From NCBI GenBank assembly GCA_018222605.1, contig JAAEZZ010000007.1, positions 1-36,421 on the forward strand: 36,421 bases of DNA, in the 5' to 3' direction. A program made the position numbers and the translations under genes. The notes beneath the pieces were generated by a model. That model was not told the DNA's origin. It saw only the letters and a list, made by a program, of their open reading frames with translations, and searched no databases. Positions within the stretch are counted from its first letter, which is position 1, and each line of letters begins with the position of its first letter. Origin of the DNA: Alphaproteobacteria bacterium (GTDB lineage: Bacteria > Pseudomonadota > Alphaproteobacteria > Caulobacterales > Hyphomonadaceae). Below are positions 16,643 to 24,486 of the stretch, in pieces.

Positions 16643-17236
16643 ATGCAACCATTCCGAACAATTACGGCCCTCGCAGCGCCCTTGCCCGTGGCACACATAG
16701 ACACCGACCAGATCCTGCCCGCCCGGTTCATGAAGACGCTGACGCGGAAAGGTCTGGGGCGGCGCTTGTTCAATGACTGGCGCTACGATGATGAAGGGCG
16801 TGAAGTCGAAGATTTCGTGCTGAATCAGGATGTCCGGCGAGAGGCCCGGATCATCATTGCCTATGAGAATTTTGGTTGCGGATCGTCCCGCGAACATGCG
16901 GTGTGGGCCCTGGATGACTTTGGTATACGCTGTATCATCGCACCGAGCTTTGGGGCTATCTTTGCGACCAATTGCCTGAAGAATGGCTTGCTGCTGGTGC
17001 AATTGCCGGGGGATGCATGTGACGAGTTGATTGCCTCAACGACGGCTTTTCCAAAGTCGGCCCTGACCATTGATCTGGAGCACCAGCGTGTGATCGGCCC
17101 GCAGGGCAATGCGTACACATTCGATATACGGGAAGACATTCGCGAGGCATTGCTGGCTGGTCTGGACGATATTTCCCGGACGCTTGCCCATGATGACGCC
17201 CTGAGCGCGTTCGAGCAAAAGTGGCCGAAGCGCTGA
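16643..17236 (+). CDS. leuD: Small subunit of isopropylmalate isomerase-type dehydratase
   Basis: The 197-aa product is a full-length LeuD homologue: HIDTDQILPARFMKT (20-34), the swivelling-domain signature NFGCGSSREHAVWAL and ATNCLKNGLL. With the large subunit it forms the 4Fe-4S aconitase-type dehydratase that isomerises hydroxy di- or tricarboxylic acids via an unsaturated intermediate. The partner gene is on the opposite strand and ends 22 bases away, not the usual leuCD order. No leuA or leuB is near, and both genes sit behind the block's shared operators, so a catabolic substrate (a substituted malate or citraconate-like acid) is more likely than leucine synthesis. That last point is inference. 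Confidence 0.85.
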   Translation: MQPFRTITALAAPLPVAHIDTDQILPARFMKTLTRKGLGRRLFNDWRYDDEGREVEDFVLNQDVRREARIIIAYENFGCGSSREHAVWALDDFGIRCIIAPSFGAIFATNCLKNGLLLVQLPGDACDELIASTTAFPKSALTIDLEHQRVIGPQGNAYTFDIREDIREALLAGLDDISRTLAHDDALSAFEQKWPKR

Positions 17237-17257
17237 TGCGGCGTGACGACAAGATGT

Positions 17258-18682
17258 TCAGAGCAGGGTTCTGAAATCTGTAATTTTGCCCGTAATTGCG
17301 GCGGCGGCGGCCATGGCGGGGCTCATCAGGTGGGTGCGTCCACCCGGGCCTTGCCGGTTCTCGAAATTCCTGTTGGATGTGGAAGCGCACCGCTGCCCTT
17401 GTGTCAGCCTGTCATCGTTCATTGCGGCGCACATGGAGCAACCTGGCTCTCGCCATTCAAAGCCTGACTCCAGAAAGATCGTGTCCAGGCCTTCCTGTTC
17501 AGCCATTTGGCGCACCATGCCAGAGCCAGGCACAACGATGGCGCTAATTCGTGGATTGATCTTATGACCCTTCAGGACAGTGGCCGCCGCGCGCAGGTCT
17601 TCAATACGGCCATTTGTGCATGAGCCTATAAAGACTCGGTCGATCGGCGTGCCCGCAATGGAGTGGCCAGCCTGGAGTGCCATATAAGACAGCGCCCGTT
17701 CTGTAATGGCGCGCAATTTCGGATCATCCTGTTCAGTGGGGTCAGGTATTCGGGCATTGATTGCGATACTCTGTGCCGGGTTGATACCCCAGCTGACGAC
17801 AGGTGCGATTATGCTGGCATCCAGAGTGATTTCGTGATCGAAGCGCGCGCCAGGGTCTGTGTGAAATTGCTTCCAACGAGGCAGGCCGGCGGCCCAGGCA
17901 TCGGTCGGCATGCGAGATTTCAGATAGGTATAGGTGACATCATCCGGCGCGATGAGGCCCGCGCGGGCGCCAGCTTCGATGCTCATATTGCAAAGTGTCA
18001 TACGGCCTTCCATGGAGAGCGCGCAAATGGCCTCCCCAGAATATTCGATGACATGTCCTGTGGCGCCGTCGACCCCCAATTCGGACACAATAGTCAGCGC
18101 CAGATCCTTCGCGGTAACACCGGGCGGTAACTGTCCGTTGACTGTGACGCGAAGATTGCCGGACTTTCTTTGCCGGATGGCCTGAGTGGCCATAACATGT
18201 TCAATCTCGGACGTGCCGATTCCGAAAGCCAGTGCGCCGAATGCCCCATGGGTGGATGTGTGGCTGTCGCCGCAGACGATGGTCATGCCCGGCTGGGTGC
18301 GGCCTTGTTCCGGGCCGACCACATGCACGATGCCGTTGCGGATGTCGCCGATTGTATAGTGCTCGATGCCGTAAGCCGCGCTGTTCTGGCGCAGCATGGC
18401 GAGTTGTGCGCGTGATAGTTCGTCTTCAACCGCTTCGATGCCTTTAGCCTGGCCGGTGGTGGGCACGCAGTGATCTGCCATGGCCAAGGTGAGGTCTGGC
18501 CGCCGGATCTTGCGGCCATGTTCAGCAAGTCCTGCAAAGGCCTGAGGTGAGGTGACCTCATGCAGCATGTGCAGGTCTATATACAGGATTGCCTCACCAT
18601 TCTCTTCTGCCACAAAGTGGGCATCCCAGAGCTTTTCGTAGAGTGTGCGTGGGGCGGGGGAGTGCTGTTCGCTAGAGGACAA
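17258..18682 (-). CDS. leuC: Large subunit of isopropylmalate isomerase-type dehydratase
   Basis: The 474-aa product aligns over its full length with Leu[11 protein letters not shown] at the start, FADHC-like [28 protein letters not shown] and [10 protein letters not shown]. The three 4Fe-4S ligands are C355, C415 and C418, spaced as in E. coli LeuC. The start is TTG at 18682; translation from residue 13 already matches the family start. It converges on leuD and is divergent from VOC enzyme 2, sharing a 196-base promoter with two TTAG-N4-CTAA-type sites. The Arg/Ser recognition loop that tells LeuC from homoaconitase or methylmalate-type enzymes was not assignable by eye. Confidence 0.88.
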   Translation of the reverse strand: MSSSEQHSPAPRTLYEKLWDAHFVAEENGEAILYIDLHMLHEVTSPQAFAGLAEHGRKIRRPDLTLAMADHCVPTTGQAKGIEAVEDELSRAQLAMLRQNSAAYGIEHYTIGDIRNGIVHVVGPEQGRTQPGMTIVCGDSHTSTHGAFGALAFGIGTSEIEHVMATQAIRQRKSGNLRVTVNGQLPPGVTAKDLALTIVSELGVDGATGHVIEYSGEAICALSMEGRMTLCNMSIEAGARAGLIAPDDVTYTYLKSRMPTDAWAAGLPRWKQFHTDPGARFDHEITLDASIIAPVVSWGINPAQSIAINARIPDPTEQDDPKLRAITERALSYMALQAGHSIAGTPIDRVFIGSCTNGRIEDLRAAATVLKGHKINPRISAIVVPGSGMVRQMAEQEGLDTIFLESGFEWREPGCSMCAAMNDDRLTQGQRCASTSNRNFENRQGPGGRTHLMSPAMAAAAAITGKITDFRTLL

Positions 18683-18716
18683 ACCTGCCTGCCTTGTGTA
18701 AGTGAAAGAAAAAAAT

Positions 18717-18732
18717 AGTTAGATATCTAACT
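18717..18732. promoter_or_regulatory. TTAG-N4-CTAA palindrome, site 5 (extended perfect palindrome)
   Basis: AGTTAGATATCTAACT is a perfect 16-bp palindrome with the core TTAG-ATAT-CTAA at 18719-18730. It lies 35 bases before the leuC start, the position of a repressor site over the promoter. Confidence 0.7.
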
Positions 18733-18810
18733 TATTGGGCTTGGCTTGTTTGGCAAGCCTGTTTGAACTCTTGCCGTATGGAAACCTGTTGCCTGAAACG
18801 GCGCTTTAGA

Positions 18811-18822
18811 TTAGCTATCTAT
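18811..18822. promoter_or_regulatory. TTAG-N4-CTAA-like palindrome, site 6
   Basis: TTAG-CTAT-CTAT, one mismatch. It is 57 bases before VOC enzyme 2, on the other side of the leuC/VOC divergent region from site 5. Confidence 0.55.
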
Positions 18823-18878
18823 GTAAATAATGCGCTCGATATGACCAGAGATGCGCATCAGGGAGAGGAGACCATCGT

Positions 18879-19424
18879 ATGGCACAGCAACGTCCGTTTG
18901 AGTTCAAAGGCGTAAACCATCTCGCGCTGGTTTGCCGTGACATGAAGAAGACGGTTGAGTTCTACAGGGACAAGCTGGGTATGCCCCTGATCAAGACGAT
19001 TAATCTGCCGAACAATTCGGGGCAGCACTTCTTCTTTGATTGCGGCAATGGCGACTGTATTGCTTTTTTTTGGTTCCCGGAAGCGCCTGAAGCATCCCCC
19101 GGAATCGCGGCACCGGCCGTGCTGCCAACGCAGGGGAGTTTCGTTTCTGCACACGGATCAATGAACCATATTGCCCTGAACATACCAGCGGAGAAATTCG
19201 ACGAATACTACCAGCGTCTGATCGATATGGGCATTGAGGTGACGCCGATCCTGAACCATGACAATTCTCCCAGCCAGGTCAGCGCTGAAGTCACGGAAGA
19301 TGTCTTTGTGCGGTCAGTCTATTTCTTTGATCCGGATGGCGTCTGCCTGGAGTTTGCAGCCTGGACGAAAGACTTCGATGAAAGCGATGTGGCACACGAG
19401 CCGATATCGGTCGCGGATCTTTAG
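18879..19424 (+). CDS. VOC-superfamily metalloenzyme 2 (glyoxalase/extradiol dioxygenase-like)
   Basis: The 181-aa product has the duplicated VOC module with predicted metal ligands H14, H50, H97 and E158, matching those of the paralogue at 11096-11674. The stretches GDCIAFFWFP and DVFVRSVYFFDPDG are identical in both. The fold covers extradiol dioxygenases, glyoxalases and epimerases; the ring-cleavage option fits a pathway with hydrolase, hydratase and ketoacid steps but is not proven. ATG 18879 follows GGAGAGGAG. It is the only gene of its transcript before the convergent MarR 2 gene. Unlike the paralogue, it carries the TTAG-N4-CTAA signal and has no glutathione transferase beside it. Confidence 0.88.
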   Translation: MAQQRPFEFKGVNHLALVCRDMKKTVEFYRDKLGMPLIKTINLPNNSGQHFFFDCGNGDCIAFFWFPEAPEASPGIAAPAVLPTQGSFVSAHGSMNHIALNIPAEKFDEYYQRLIDMGIEVTPILNHDNSPSQVSAEVTEDVFVRSVYFFDPDGVCLEFAAWTKDFDESDVAHEPISVADL

Positions 19425-19475
19425 GCTGGCAGGAATGTGAGGCACGACCCGGGAGTGTGCTGCACCCTATAGAGC

Positions 19476-19967
19476 TTATGGAGGCGGGACAGGCGTGTTG
19501 CGACGACTGTCTTCTGCCTCCAGATTCTGGTTTACCTTGCTGAGTAGGCGGCGCAGCTCAGACTTCTCTTTTGCCGTCATGCCTTGAGTGGCCAAATCGT
19601 TTACTTCCTCAACCAGCGGCATCAGCTTGGCCTTCAGGCGTTTGGCCTTTGGTGTCAGGTAAACATTTATCTTGCGAGCATCTTCGGTGCTTTGCTTGCG
19701 CGTGATCAGATCAGCCTTTTCAAGTCGCTTTACGGCGATGACCGTTGTCGGCTCCCGCATGTTTACGCGCTGGCTGAGTTCCCTCTGGCTGATTCCGTCT
19801 TCAATCCATAGTACGCGCAGGAAATGCCACTGTGCGGCGGTCACTCCGTATTCTGAGGTGCGCGCCTCCAGGGCGCGGGATACGGACCTGAAGGATTTGC
19901 GGACCAGATAGCCAAGACTGTTCGTCCACTCGGCATATGGGCTTTCGGTTTTGGCTTTTCTTGCCAT
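19476..19967 (-). CDS. MarR-family transcriptional regulator 2
   Basis: The 163-aa product has a MarR winged helix: VTAAQWHFLRVLW (46-58), recognition region SQRELSQRVNMREPTTVIAVKRL, and wing STEDARKINVYLTPKAK with the conserved D-x-R. ATG 19967 is chosen because GGAGAG is 8 bases upstream; a frame to 20042 exists but lacks a ribosome site. It is divergent from the alpha/beta hydrolase and has a TTAG-ATAG-CTAT site between them. As the only regulator inside the block 12343-24386, it is the prime candidate for binding all the TTAG-N4-CTAA sites, which would place it under its own control. Confidence 0.9.
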   Translation of the reverse strand: MARKAKTESPYAEWTNSLGYLVRKSFRSVSRALEARTSEYGVTAAQWHFLRVLWIEDGISQRELSQRVNMREPTTVIAVKRLEKADLITRKQSTEDARKINVYLTPKAKRLKAKLMPLVEEVNDLATQGMTAKEKSELRRLLSKVNQNLEAEDSRRNTPVPPP

Positions 19968-20070
19968 TCGATATGCTCTCCAATGATTGCGGCAAGTATC
20001 GGATGGGAGTGCTTTCAACGCAAGTGCTGGTTGTAAAGGCAAGAGAATGATTTGCAGTTGGAAAAAATAG

Positions 20071-20082
20071 TTAGATAGCTAT
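20071..20082. promoter_or_regulatory. TTAG-N4-CTAA-like palindrome, site 7
   Basis: TTAG-ATAG-CTAT, one mismatch, preceded by GAAAAAATAG exactly as site 5 is preceded by AAAAAATAG. It lies between MarR 2 and the alpha/beta hydrolase. Confidence 0.6.
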
Positions 20083-20167
20083 GCAAATGAGTTTCGGTTT
20101 GCTACCGCTTTAGGAAAGTGAAGAGCCAAACGGTCGCGAACCGTAAGCAAATATGGAGGATCGCCCA

Positions 20168-21304
20168 ATGACATCAAACACCCGGATCGAGGATACGGTA
20201 GACAGCCGGTTTGTCAGTTCTGTATCGCCCACCGCGCCCAGAATTATGGCGGGCGGTCACCCGTGCCAGGGGATCTACTGGACCCCCAAAGGCACCCCAA
20301 ATCCAAAGGTCGCCTTTATCGCCACGCACTATAATGTGGACTTTTCCGAACATTATTTCGCGGCCTATGTCGCGTCTCGTGGCTATGGTTTTCTGGGATG
20401 GAATACGCGCTATCGCGGGGCAGAGGACATGTTCCTGCTGGAGCATGCGTTGGTCGATATCAGTGTCGGGGTGAAATGGTTGCGCGAGCATGCCGGGGTG
20501 GAAAAAGTCGTCATCTTCGGCAATTCGGGCGGCGGCTCTCTGATGGCAGCCTATCAGGCCGAAGCAATTGCGCCGACGCTGGCAGGGAACCTTAAGGGCG
20601 AAGGTGCAGATTGCCTGTCGGCGCTGCCCAAGGCCGATTATTATATCTCCAGCAACGCGCATATTGGCCGTCCTGAAGTGATGACGGACTGGATGGATGC
20701 CTCTGTAACGGACGAGTGGGACCCCGTTGCGACGGACCCGTCACTGGATCCGTTCAACCCGGACAATGGTCCGCCATACACGCCGGAGTTCGTGACGCGC
20801 TATCGCGCGGCTCAACGCGCCCGAAACCAGCGCATTACAGATTGGGCGAAGCAGGAGTTGAAGCGTCTGAATGATGCAGGCATTCCCGACCGGCTGTTCC
20901 CGCTCTTTCGTATGTGGGGCGATCTGCGTTGTATGGACCCGTCACTGGACCCATCTGACCGGACGCCGGGTCTCTGCTATCGCGGTGACCCACGCGTTGC
21001 AAACCGTAGCCCCAGCATCGGCCGAGCCTGTATGCTGACGACCTGGCTGAACATGTGGAGTCTTGAGACGTCCAAATGCCAAGGCGAGCCGCACCTGAAG
21101 AAACTGAACATTCCGGCACTGGTCATTCAGGGGACGGCAGATACAGGCGTCTTCCCAAGTGATGCCAAGAGAATTCATGGAGCCATTGGCAGCGAGGATA
21201 AGACATTGGAGTTGTTGCCTGGTGCGCACTATTTTGAGGATAGTACCCAACACCGGCATGACGCGGCTGATGTGGTGTCGGACTGGTTGAAAGCACACCT
21301 CTGA
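20168..21304 (+). CDS. Alpha/beta hydrolase
   Basis: The 378-aa product is a serine hydrolase. The nucleophile elbow is GNSGGG with S120; the likely acid and base are D325 (GTADTG) and H354 (PGAHYFED). A long insert between about 160 and 290 forms the cap. There is no signal peptide, so it works in the cytoplasm, on an ester, lactone or C-C bond. ATG 20168 follows GGAGGA (20155-20160) at 7 bases; the upstream ATG at 20153 overlaps that site. It is followed after 2 bases by the ketopantoate-reductase-like gene, forming an operon behind operator site 7. The substrate is unknown. Confidence 0.88.
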   Translation: MTSNTRIEDTVDSRFVSSVSPTAPRIMAGGHPCQGIYWTPKGTPNPKVAFIATHYNVDFSEHYFAAYVASRGYGFLGWNTRYRGAEDMFLLEHALVDISVGVKWLREHAGVEKVVIFGNSGGGSLMAAYQAEAIAPTLAGNLKGEGADCLSALPKADYYISSNAHIGRPEVMTDWMDASVTDEWDPVATDPSLDPFNPDNGPPYTPEFVTRYRAAQRARNQRITDWAKQELKRLNDAGIPDRLFPLFRMWGDLRCMDPSLDPSDRTPGLCYRGDPRVANRSPSIGRACMLTTWLNMWSLETSKCQGEPHLKKLNIPALVIQGTADTGVFPSDAKRIHGAIGSEDKTLELLPGAHYFEDSTQHRHDAADVVSDWLKAHL

Positions 21305-21306
21305 TC

Positions 21307-22242
21307 ATGAGTGCGCAGACTGCCAAGATTGCAATTGTCGGAGGCGGGGCCATGGGTTCCGTCTTCGCAGGCCTGTTTGCCGAAGCCGGACATGAGGTGA
21401 CGATTGTCAGCCGACCAGGCGCGCACATGGACGCGATTCGCGCGAATGGCTTGAGGCTGGATGGCGCAAGCGGGGACAAAACGGTTCAGGTTCGAGCACT
21501 GGATACGTCGCCCTCGGAGGAATTCGACCTTGTTATTCTGGCAGTCAAGGCCACACAGGTGGAAGCAGCAGTTGGAAGTCTTGCTCCGATGATGGGGGAG
21601 GCAACATCTATATTGGCCATGCAGAACGGCCTGGGGGCTGCAGATATTATTGCAGGGCATGTGGATGCCCACAGGCTGGCCGTTGGTATTGCTGCGGCTT
21701 TTGGGGCATCCGTTGTCTCGCCGGGGCACGCGCACCACACGGGAATGGGGGCGATCAAGATTGGCGCTTATCTTGGCATGACTGACGAGAAGACGGCGCA
21801 AATTGCAGACTTGTGGTGCAGTGCCAGCTTCAAGGCGGAGGCGGTTTCAGACATTCTCACCATGCAGTGGGAAAAGCTGATTTGTAATGCGTCTTTCAGC
21901 GCGCCGTGCGCCATTACAGGCCTGACGGTGGGAGAGGCGCTGACTGACCCGGCGCTCGGTTCCATCTGCCTTCAGGCTGGTATCGAGACCTGGGAGATTG
22001 CAAGGGCCTGCGGCGTGCCTCTCACAGTAACGGATGCAGAAGCCCATGTGCGTGCATTTGCGGAGCGGGTTGCTGCGGCGAAACCTTCGCTATTGCAGGA
22101 TGTGGAAGCTGGCCGACCCAGCGAGATCGATTTTATCAATGGCGCAGTCCCTCGCGAGGCAGCGAAGATGGGGCTGAAGGCTCCCGTCAATCAGACCCTC
22201 ACTGCCCTCGTGAAAGCCATTGAGGCGAAGCGTGGCGCGTGA
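21307..22242 (+). CDS. Ketopantoate reductase (PanE/ApbA) family dehydrogenase
   Basis: The 311-aa product has an N-terminal Rossmann fold (VGGGAMGSVFAGLFAEAG, residues 8-25), MQNGLG in the cofactor-domain end, and the C-terminal helical domain with WEKLICNASFSAPCAITGL carrying the conserved catalytic Lys-region. Family members reduce 2-oxo acids with NADPH. The position behind the alpha/beta hydrolase, and the lack of panB/panC, suggest a catabolic 2-oxoacid or hydroxyacid step instead of pantothenate synthesis. Its start lacks a clear ribosome site and it begins 2 bases after the hydrolase stop, so translation is probably coupled. It converges on the enolase-superfamily gene through a hairpin. 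Confidence 0.88.
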   Translation: MSAQTAKIAIVGGGAMGSVFAGLFAEAGHEVTIVSRPGAHMDAIRANGLRLDGASGDKTVQVRALDTSPSEEFDLVILAVKATQVEAAVGSLAPMMGEATSILAMQNGLGAADIIAGHVDAHRLAVGIAAAFGASVVSPGHAHHTGMGAIKIGAYLGMTDEKTAQIADLWCSASFKAEAVSDILTMQWEKLICNASFSAPCAITGLTVGEALTDPALGSICLQAGIETWEIARACGVPLTVTDAEAHVRAFAERVAAAKPSLLQDVEAGRPSEIDFINGAVPREAAKMGLKAPVNQTLTALVKAIEAKRGA

Positions 22243-22256
22243 GGGCACGCGCCACG
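22231..22256. terminator. Hairpin between convergent genes, probable bidirectional terminator
   Basis: A perfect 11-bp stem CGTGGCGCGTG/CACGCGCCACG with a 4-nt loop overlaps the reductase stop codon (22240-22242). The T run is poor on both sides, so termination strength is uncertain. Confidence 0.55.
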
Positions 22257-22263
22257 TTACGTT

Positions 22264-23424
22264 CTAGGCTATAAGCTTTTCAATATGCGGGCGAAGCTCA
22301 GGCTTGGCCTCCAGCCCGAAGCCCGGATGGTCTGGCAGGCCAATCATGCCCTCCCTGATTTCAAGATCCGGCAGGTAGCCGCCAAAGGGCTGGAAGACGG
22401 AGGGATATGCCTCGCAACCGCCGAGATTCAGTGCCGCAACGATATGAAGGTTCAGAAGGTGGCCGCCATGCGGGTAGGCTAGGGCGCGATCAAAGCCGTG
22501 GGCCTCCATGAGAGCGATCATGTCCGCATATTCCGTCAGGCCATAGCTGAGCCCGGCGTCCATTTGGAAGACGTCAATGCTCGGACGCATACCGCCGTGG
22601 CGTAGCAGGTTCTGTACATCTAGCGCAGAGAACAGGTTCTCTCCTGTGGCGACGGGAGCCTGGTAGGCCTCGATAACCTGGCGGTTGAGGTCATAATCCA
22701 GCGGATCGCCCGCTTCCTCATACCATCGCAGATCATAGGGCTTGAGCATCTGTCCGAGGGTGATGGCGCTTTCAATATCAAACCGTCCATTTGCATCCAC
22801 ACTGATATTTTGACCAGAGCCTGCTTGCTGAATAGCGGTCTCCAAGCGTGCGATATCGTCTCTTGCAGAAACACCACCAACCTTCATTTTGAATTTCGTG
22901 AACCCCATATCCTGATAGGATTTTAATTCATCACGCAGGCGTTCGGTACCATCATTTGGATAGTAGTATCCGCCTGCCGCATATACACTAACTGTATCGG
23001 CGGCTGTGCGGTCAAAATGTTGTGCGATGACGGAGTAAGCCGGTGCATCGGCCAGCTTTGCGCAGAGATCCCAGGCTGCTAGCTCAATCGCAGCGATGGC
23101 TGAGGCTCGGTCTCCATGACCGCCAGGTTTCTCGTCTCGCATCATGACTTTGTTCAGGGCGGCGGGGGAGAGTTCTCCGGTTGAATCTGTGTAGGCCTCA
23201 GGGGTGGCGGACATTATACGGGGAATAAGCCGATCACGAATGATACCGGATTGCGCGAAGCGGCCAATGGAGTTGAAAGCCAAACCCGTGACGGGTTTGC
23301 CATTCCGGATGACATCGCTGATCACCGCCACAAGGGAAATGTCATGTCGTGAGAAATCTACCACCGCATTCGCAATGTGGCCCGTCATGCGCACTGCCAG
23401 TTCACGGACTTCAACAATTTTCAT
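22264..23424 (-). CDS. Enolase-superfamily acid-sugar dehydratase, D-tartrate dehydratase-like
   Basis: The 386-aa product is in the mandelate racemase group of the enolase superfamily. The K-x-K motif is K179/K181 (KFKMKVGG), metal ligands D210, E236 and E262, and a His-Asp dyad H319 and D289. The N-terminal half (VIRNGKPVTGLAFNS, DEKPGGHGDRA) closely resembles, from memory, D(-)-tartrate dehydratase of Bradyrhizobium, whose residues fall three positions later. Expected action: removing water from a hydroxy di-acid to a 2-oxo acid. ATG 23424 follows GGAGGAAG. It is divergent from the FMN reductase gene and has one operator site. Confidence 0.85.
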   Translation of the reverse strand: MKIVEVRELAVRMTGHIANAVVDFSRHDISLVAVISDVIRNGKPVTGLAFNSIGRFAQSGIIRDRLIPRIMSATPEAYTDSTGELSPAALNKVMMRDEKPGGHGDRASAIAAIELAAWDLCAKLADAPAYSVIAQHFDRTAADTVSVYAAGGYYYPNDGTERLRDELKSYQDMGFTKFKMKVGGVSARDDIARLETAIQQAGSGQNISVDANGRFDIESAITLGQMLKPYDLRWYEEAGDPLDYDLNRQVIEAYQAPVATGENLFSALDVQNLLRHGGMRPSIDVFQMDAGLSYGLTEYADMIALMEAHGFDRALAYPHGGHLLNLHIVAALNLGGCEAYPSVFQPFGGYLPDLEIREGMIGLPDHPGFGLEAKPELRPHIEKLIA

Positions 23425-23478
23425 CAGGCTCTTCCTCCAGATTTTGTGCGCATTGATAGCTTGCAGAAGCCAGAATAT

Positions 23479-23490
23479 ATAGATAGCTAA
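23479..23490. promoter_or_regulatory. TTAG-N4-CTAA-like palindrome, site 8
   Basis: ATAG-ATAG-CTAA, one mismatch, followed by GTAA as in sites 3 and 6. It lies 55 bases before the dehydratase and 49 before the FMN reductase. Confidence 0.55.
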
Positions 23491-23538
23491 GTAAATTGTG
23501 TCTATGCTCTAGGGCGGCAACATGCAGGAGAAATTACC

Positions 23539-24114
23539 ATGTCGGCAGTCAAGATACTTGCGCTATCAGGAAGCCTGCAGGACGAGTCCTTTAATAAGCG
23601 CTTGCTTGATCGTGCGGTACACTTCGCCCGGGAAGCCGGGGCGGATGTTACGTCGATAAAACTGGAAGACTTTGACCTGCCACTCTATTCGCAGGACCGG
23701 GAGATGCGTGCTTTCCCGGAAGATGCGAAACGCCTGAAAGCATTGTTCTGTTCGCATGACGCTTTCCTGATTGCGTCACCGGAGCATAATGGCTCCATCA
23801 CGACAGCGCTCAAGAATGCGATTGACTGGGTCTCGCGTTCGACGGATGGCGAGCCTCCGCTTGCGCTGACAGGGTTTCGCGGAAAGGTCGCTGGACTGAT
23901 GTCGGCATCGCCTAGCCCGTTCGGCGGCCTTCGCAGCCTTGCACACCTTCGGCAGATTCTGACTACAGTTCAGACCCTGGTCGTAACGGAGCAAGTGAGC
24001 GTCACCTTTGCCCACACTGCGTTTGAGGGGCCAGAGCTGATCGACGCCATTCCAAACCAGTTGCTTCCTTTGTTGGTCAAACGCGTGGTTCAGCTGGCAA
24101 AGGTCAGCGCCTGA
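23539..24114 (+). CDS. NADPH-dependent FMN reductase family protein
   Basis: The 191-aa product has the flavodoxin-like fold: LALSGSLQDESFNKRLL (phosphate-binding loop, 8-24), the SPEHNGSITTALKNAIDW motif (80-97) that holds the flavin, and VAGLMSASPSPFGG. It reduces quinones, azo or chromate compounds, or supplies reduced flavin to a monooxygenase; no monooxygenase is in the window, so quinone reduction is the more likely role. ATG 23539 follows AGGAGA. It overlaps the DUF2798 gene by one base (TGATG) and shares its promoter with the tartrate-dehydratase-like gene. Confidence 0.9.
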   Translation: MSAVKILALSGSLQDESFNKRLLDRAVHFAREAGADVTSIKLEDFDLPLYSQDREMRAFPEDAKRLKALFCSHDAFLIASPEHNGSITTALKNAIDWVSRSTDGEPPLALTGFRGKVAGLMSASPSPFGGLRSLAHLRQILTTVQTLVVTEQVSVTFAHTAFEGPELIDAIPNQLLPLLVKRVVQLAKVSA

Positions 24115-24386
24115 TGAGTGAGTTTAAGCATATGGGCGGGCAGGCTGCAGGTCGCTACCGCTTTCCGGCGCGGCTGGCTCCCTTCATGACATCCCTTCTG
24201 CTATCGATCTTCATGTGCGCCTTCGTTTCCCTTATCGCGACTGTGAAGAGCGAGGGAGTGAGCCCGGAGCTGTTTGGCGCTTGGATGAGCGCGTGGCTGG
24301 TCAGTTGGCTGCTGGCGTTTCCGGTTGTGCTGATTGTCATGCCGATTGTACGGCGGATCGTGCGGGCTATCTGCCACCCGGTTTAA
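24114..24386 (+). CDS. DUF2798 small membrane protein
   Basis: The 90-aa product has two predicted transmembrane helices (about 25-43 and 54-77) and reads as a DUF2798 protein: FPARLAPFMTSLLLSIFMC (17-35), then AWMSAWLVSWLLAFPVVL and PIVRRIVRAI at the end. The family has no known function. It overlaps the stop of the FMN reductase gene by one base, so the two are translationally coupled, which hints at a membrane-linked partner for that enzyme. It is the last gene of the operon before the esterase. Confidence 0.85.
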   Translation: MSEFKHMGGQAAGRYRFPARLAPFMTSLLLSIFMCAFVSLIATVKSEGVSPELFGAWMSAWLVSWLLAFPVVLIVMPIVRRIVRAICHPV

Positions 24387-24486
24387 AGTGCCAATCTTCA
24401 ATTTCTCGTCTCTCTGCCTTGCCTCTGGTGCAGAACATGCGCAATGCTGGGTGTATGTTAGCGTGCCCAGTTTCGCGGAGGAAAAG

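Noticed and set aside
24334..24486. Upstream start for the exported esterase
   Set aside because: It overlaps DUF2798 and buries the signal peptide and lipobox; ATG 24487 has an excellent ribosome site.
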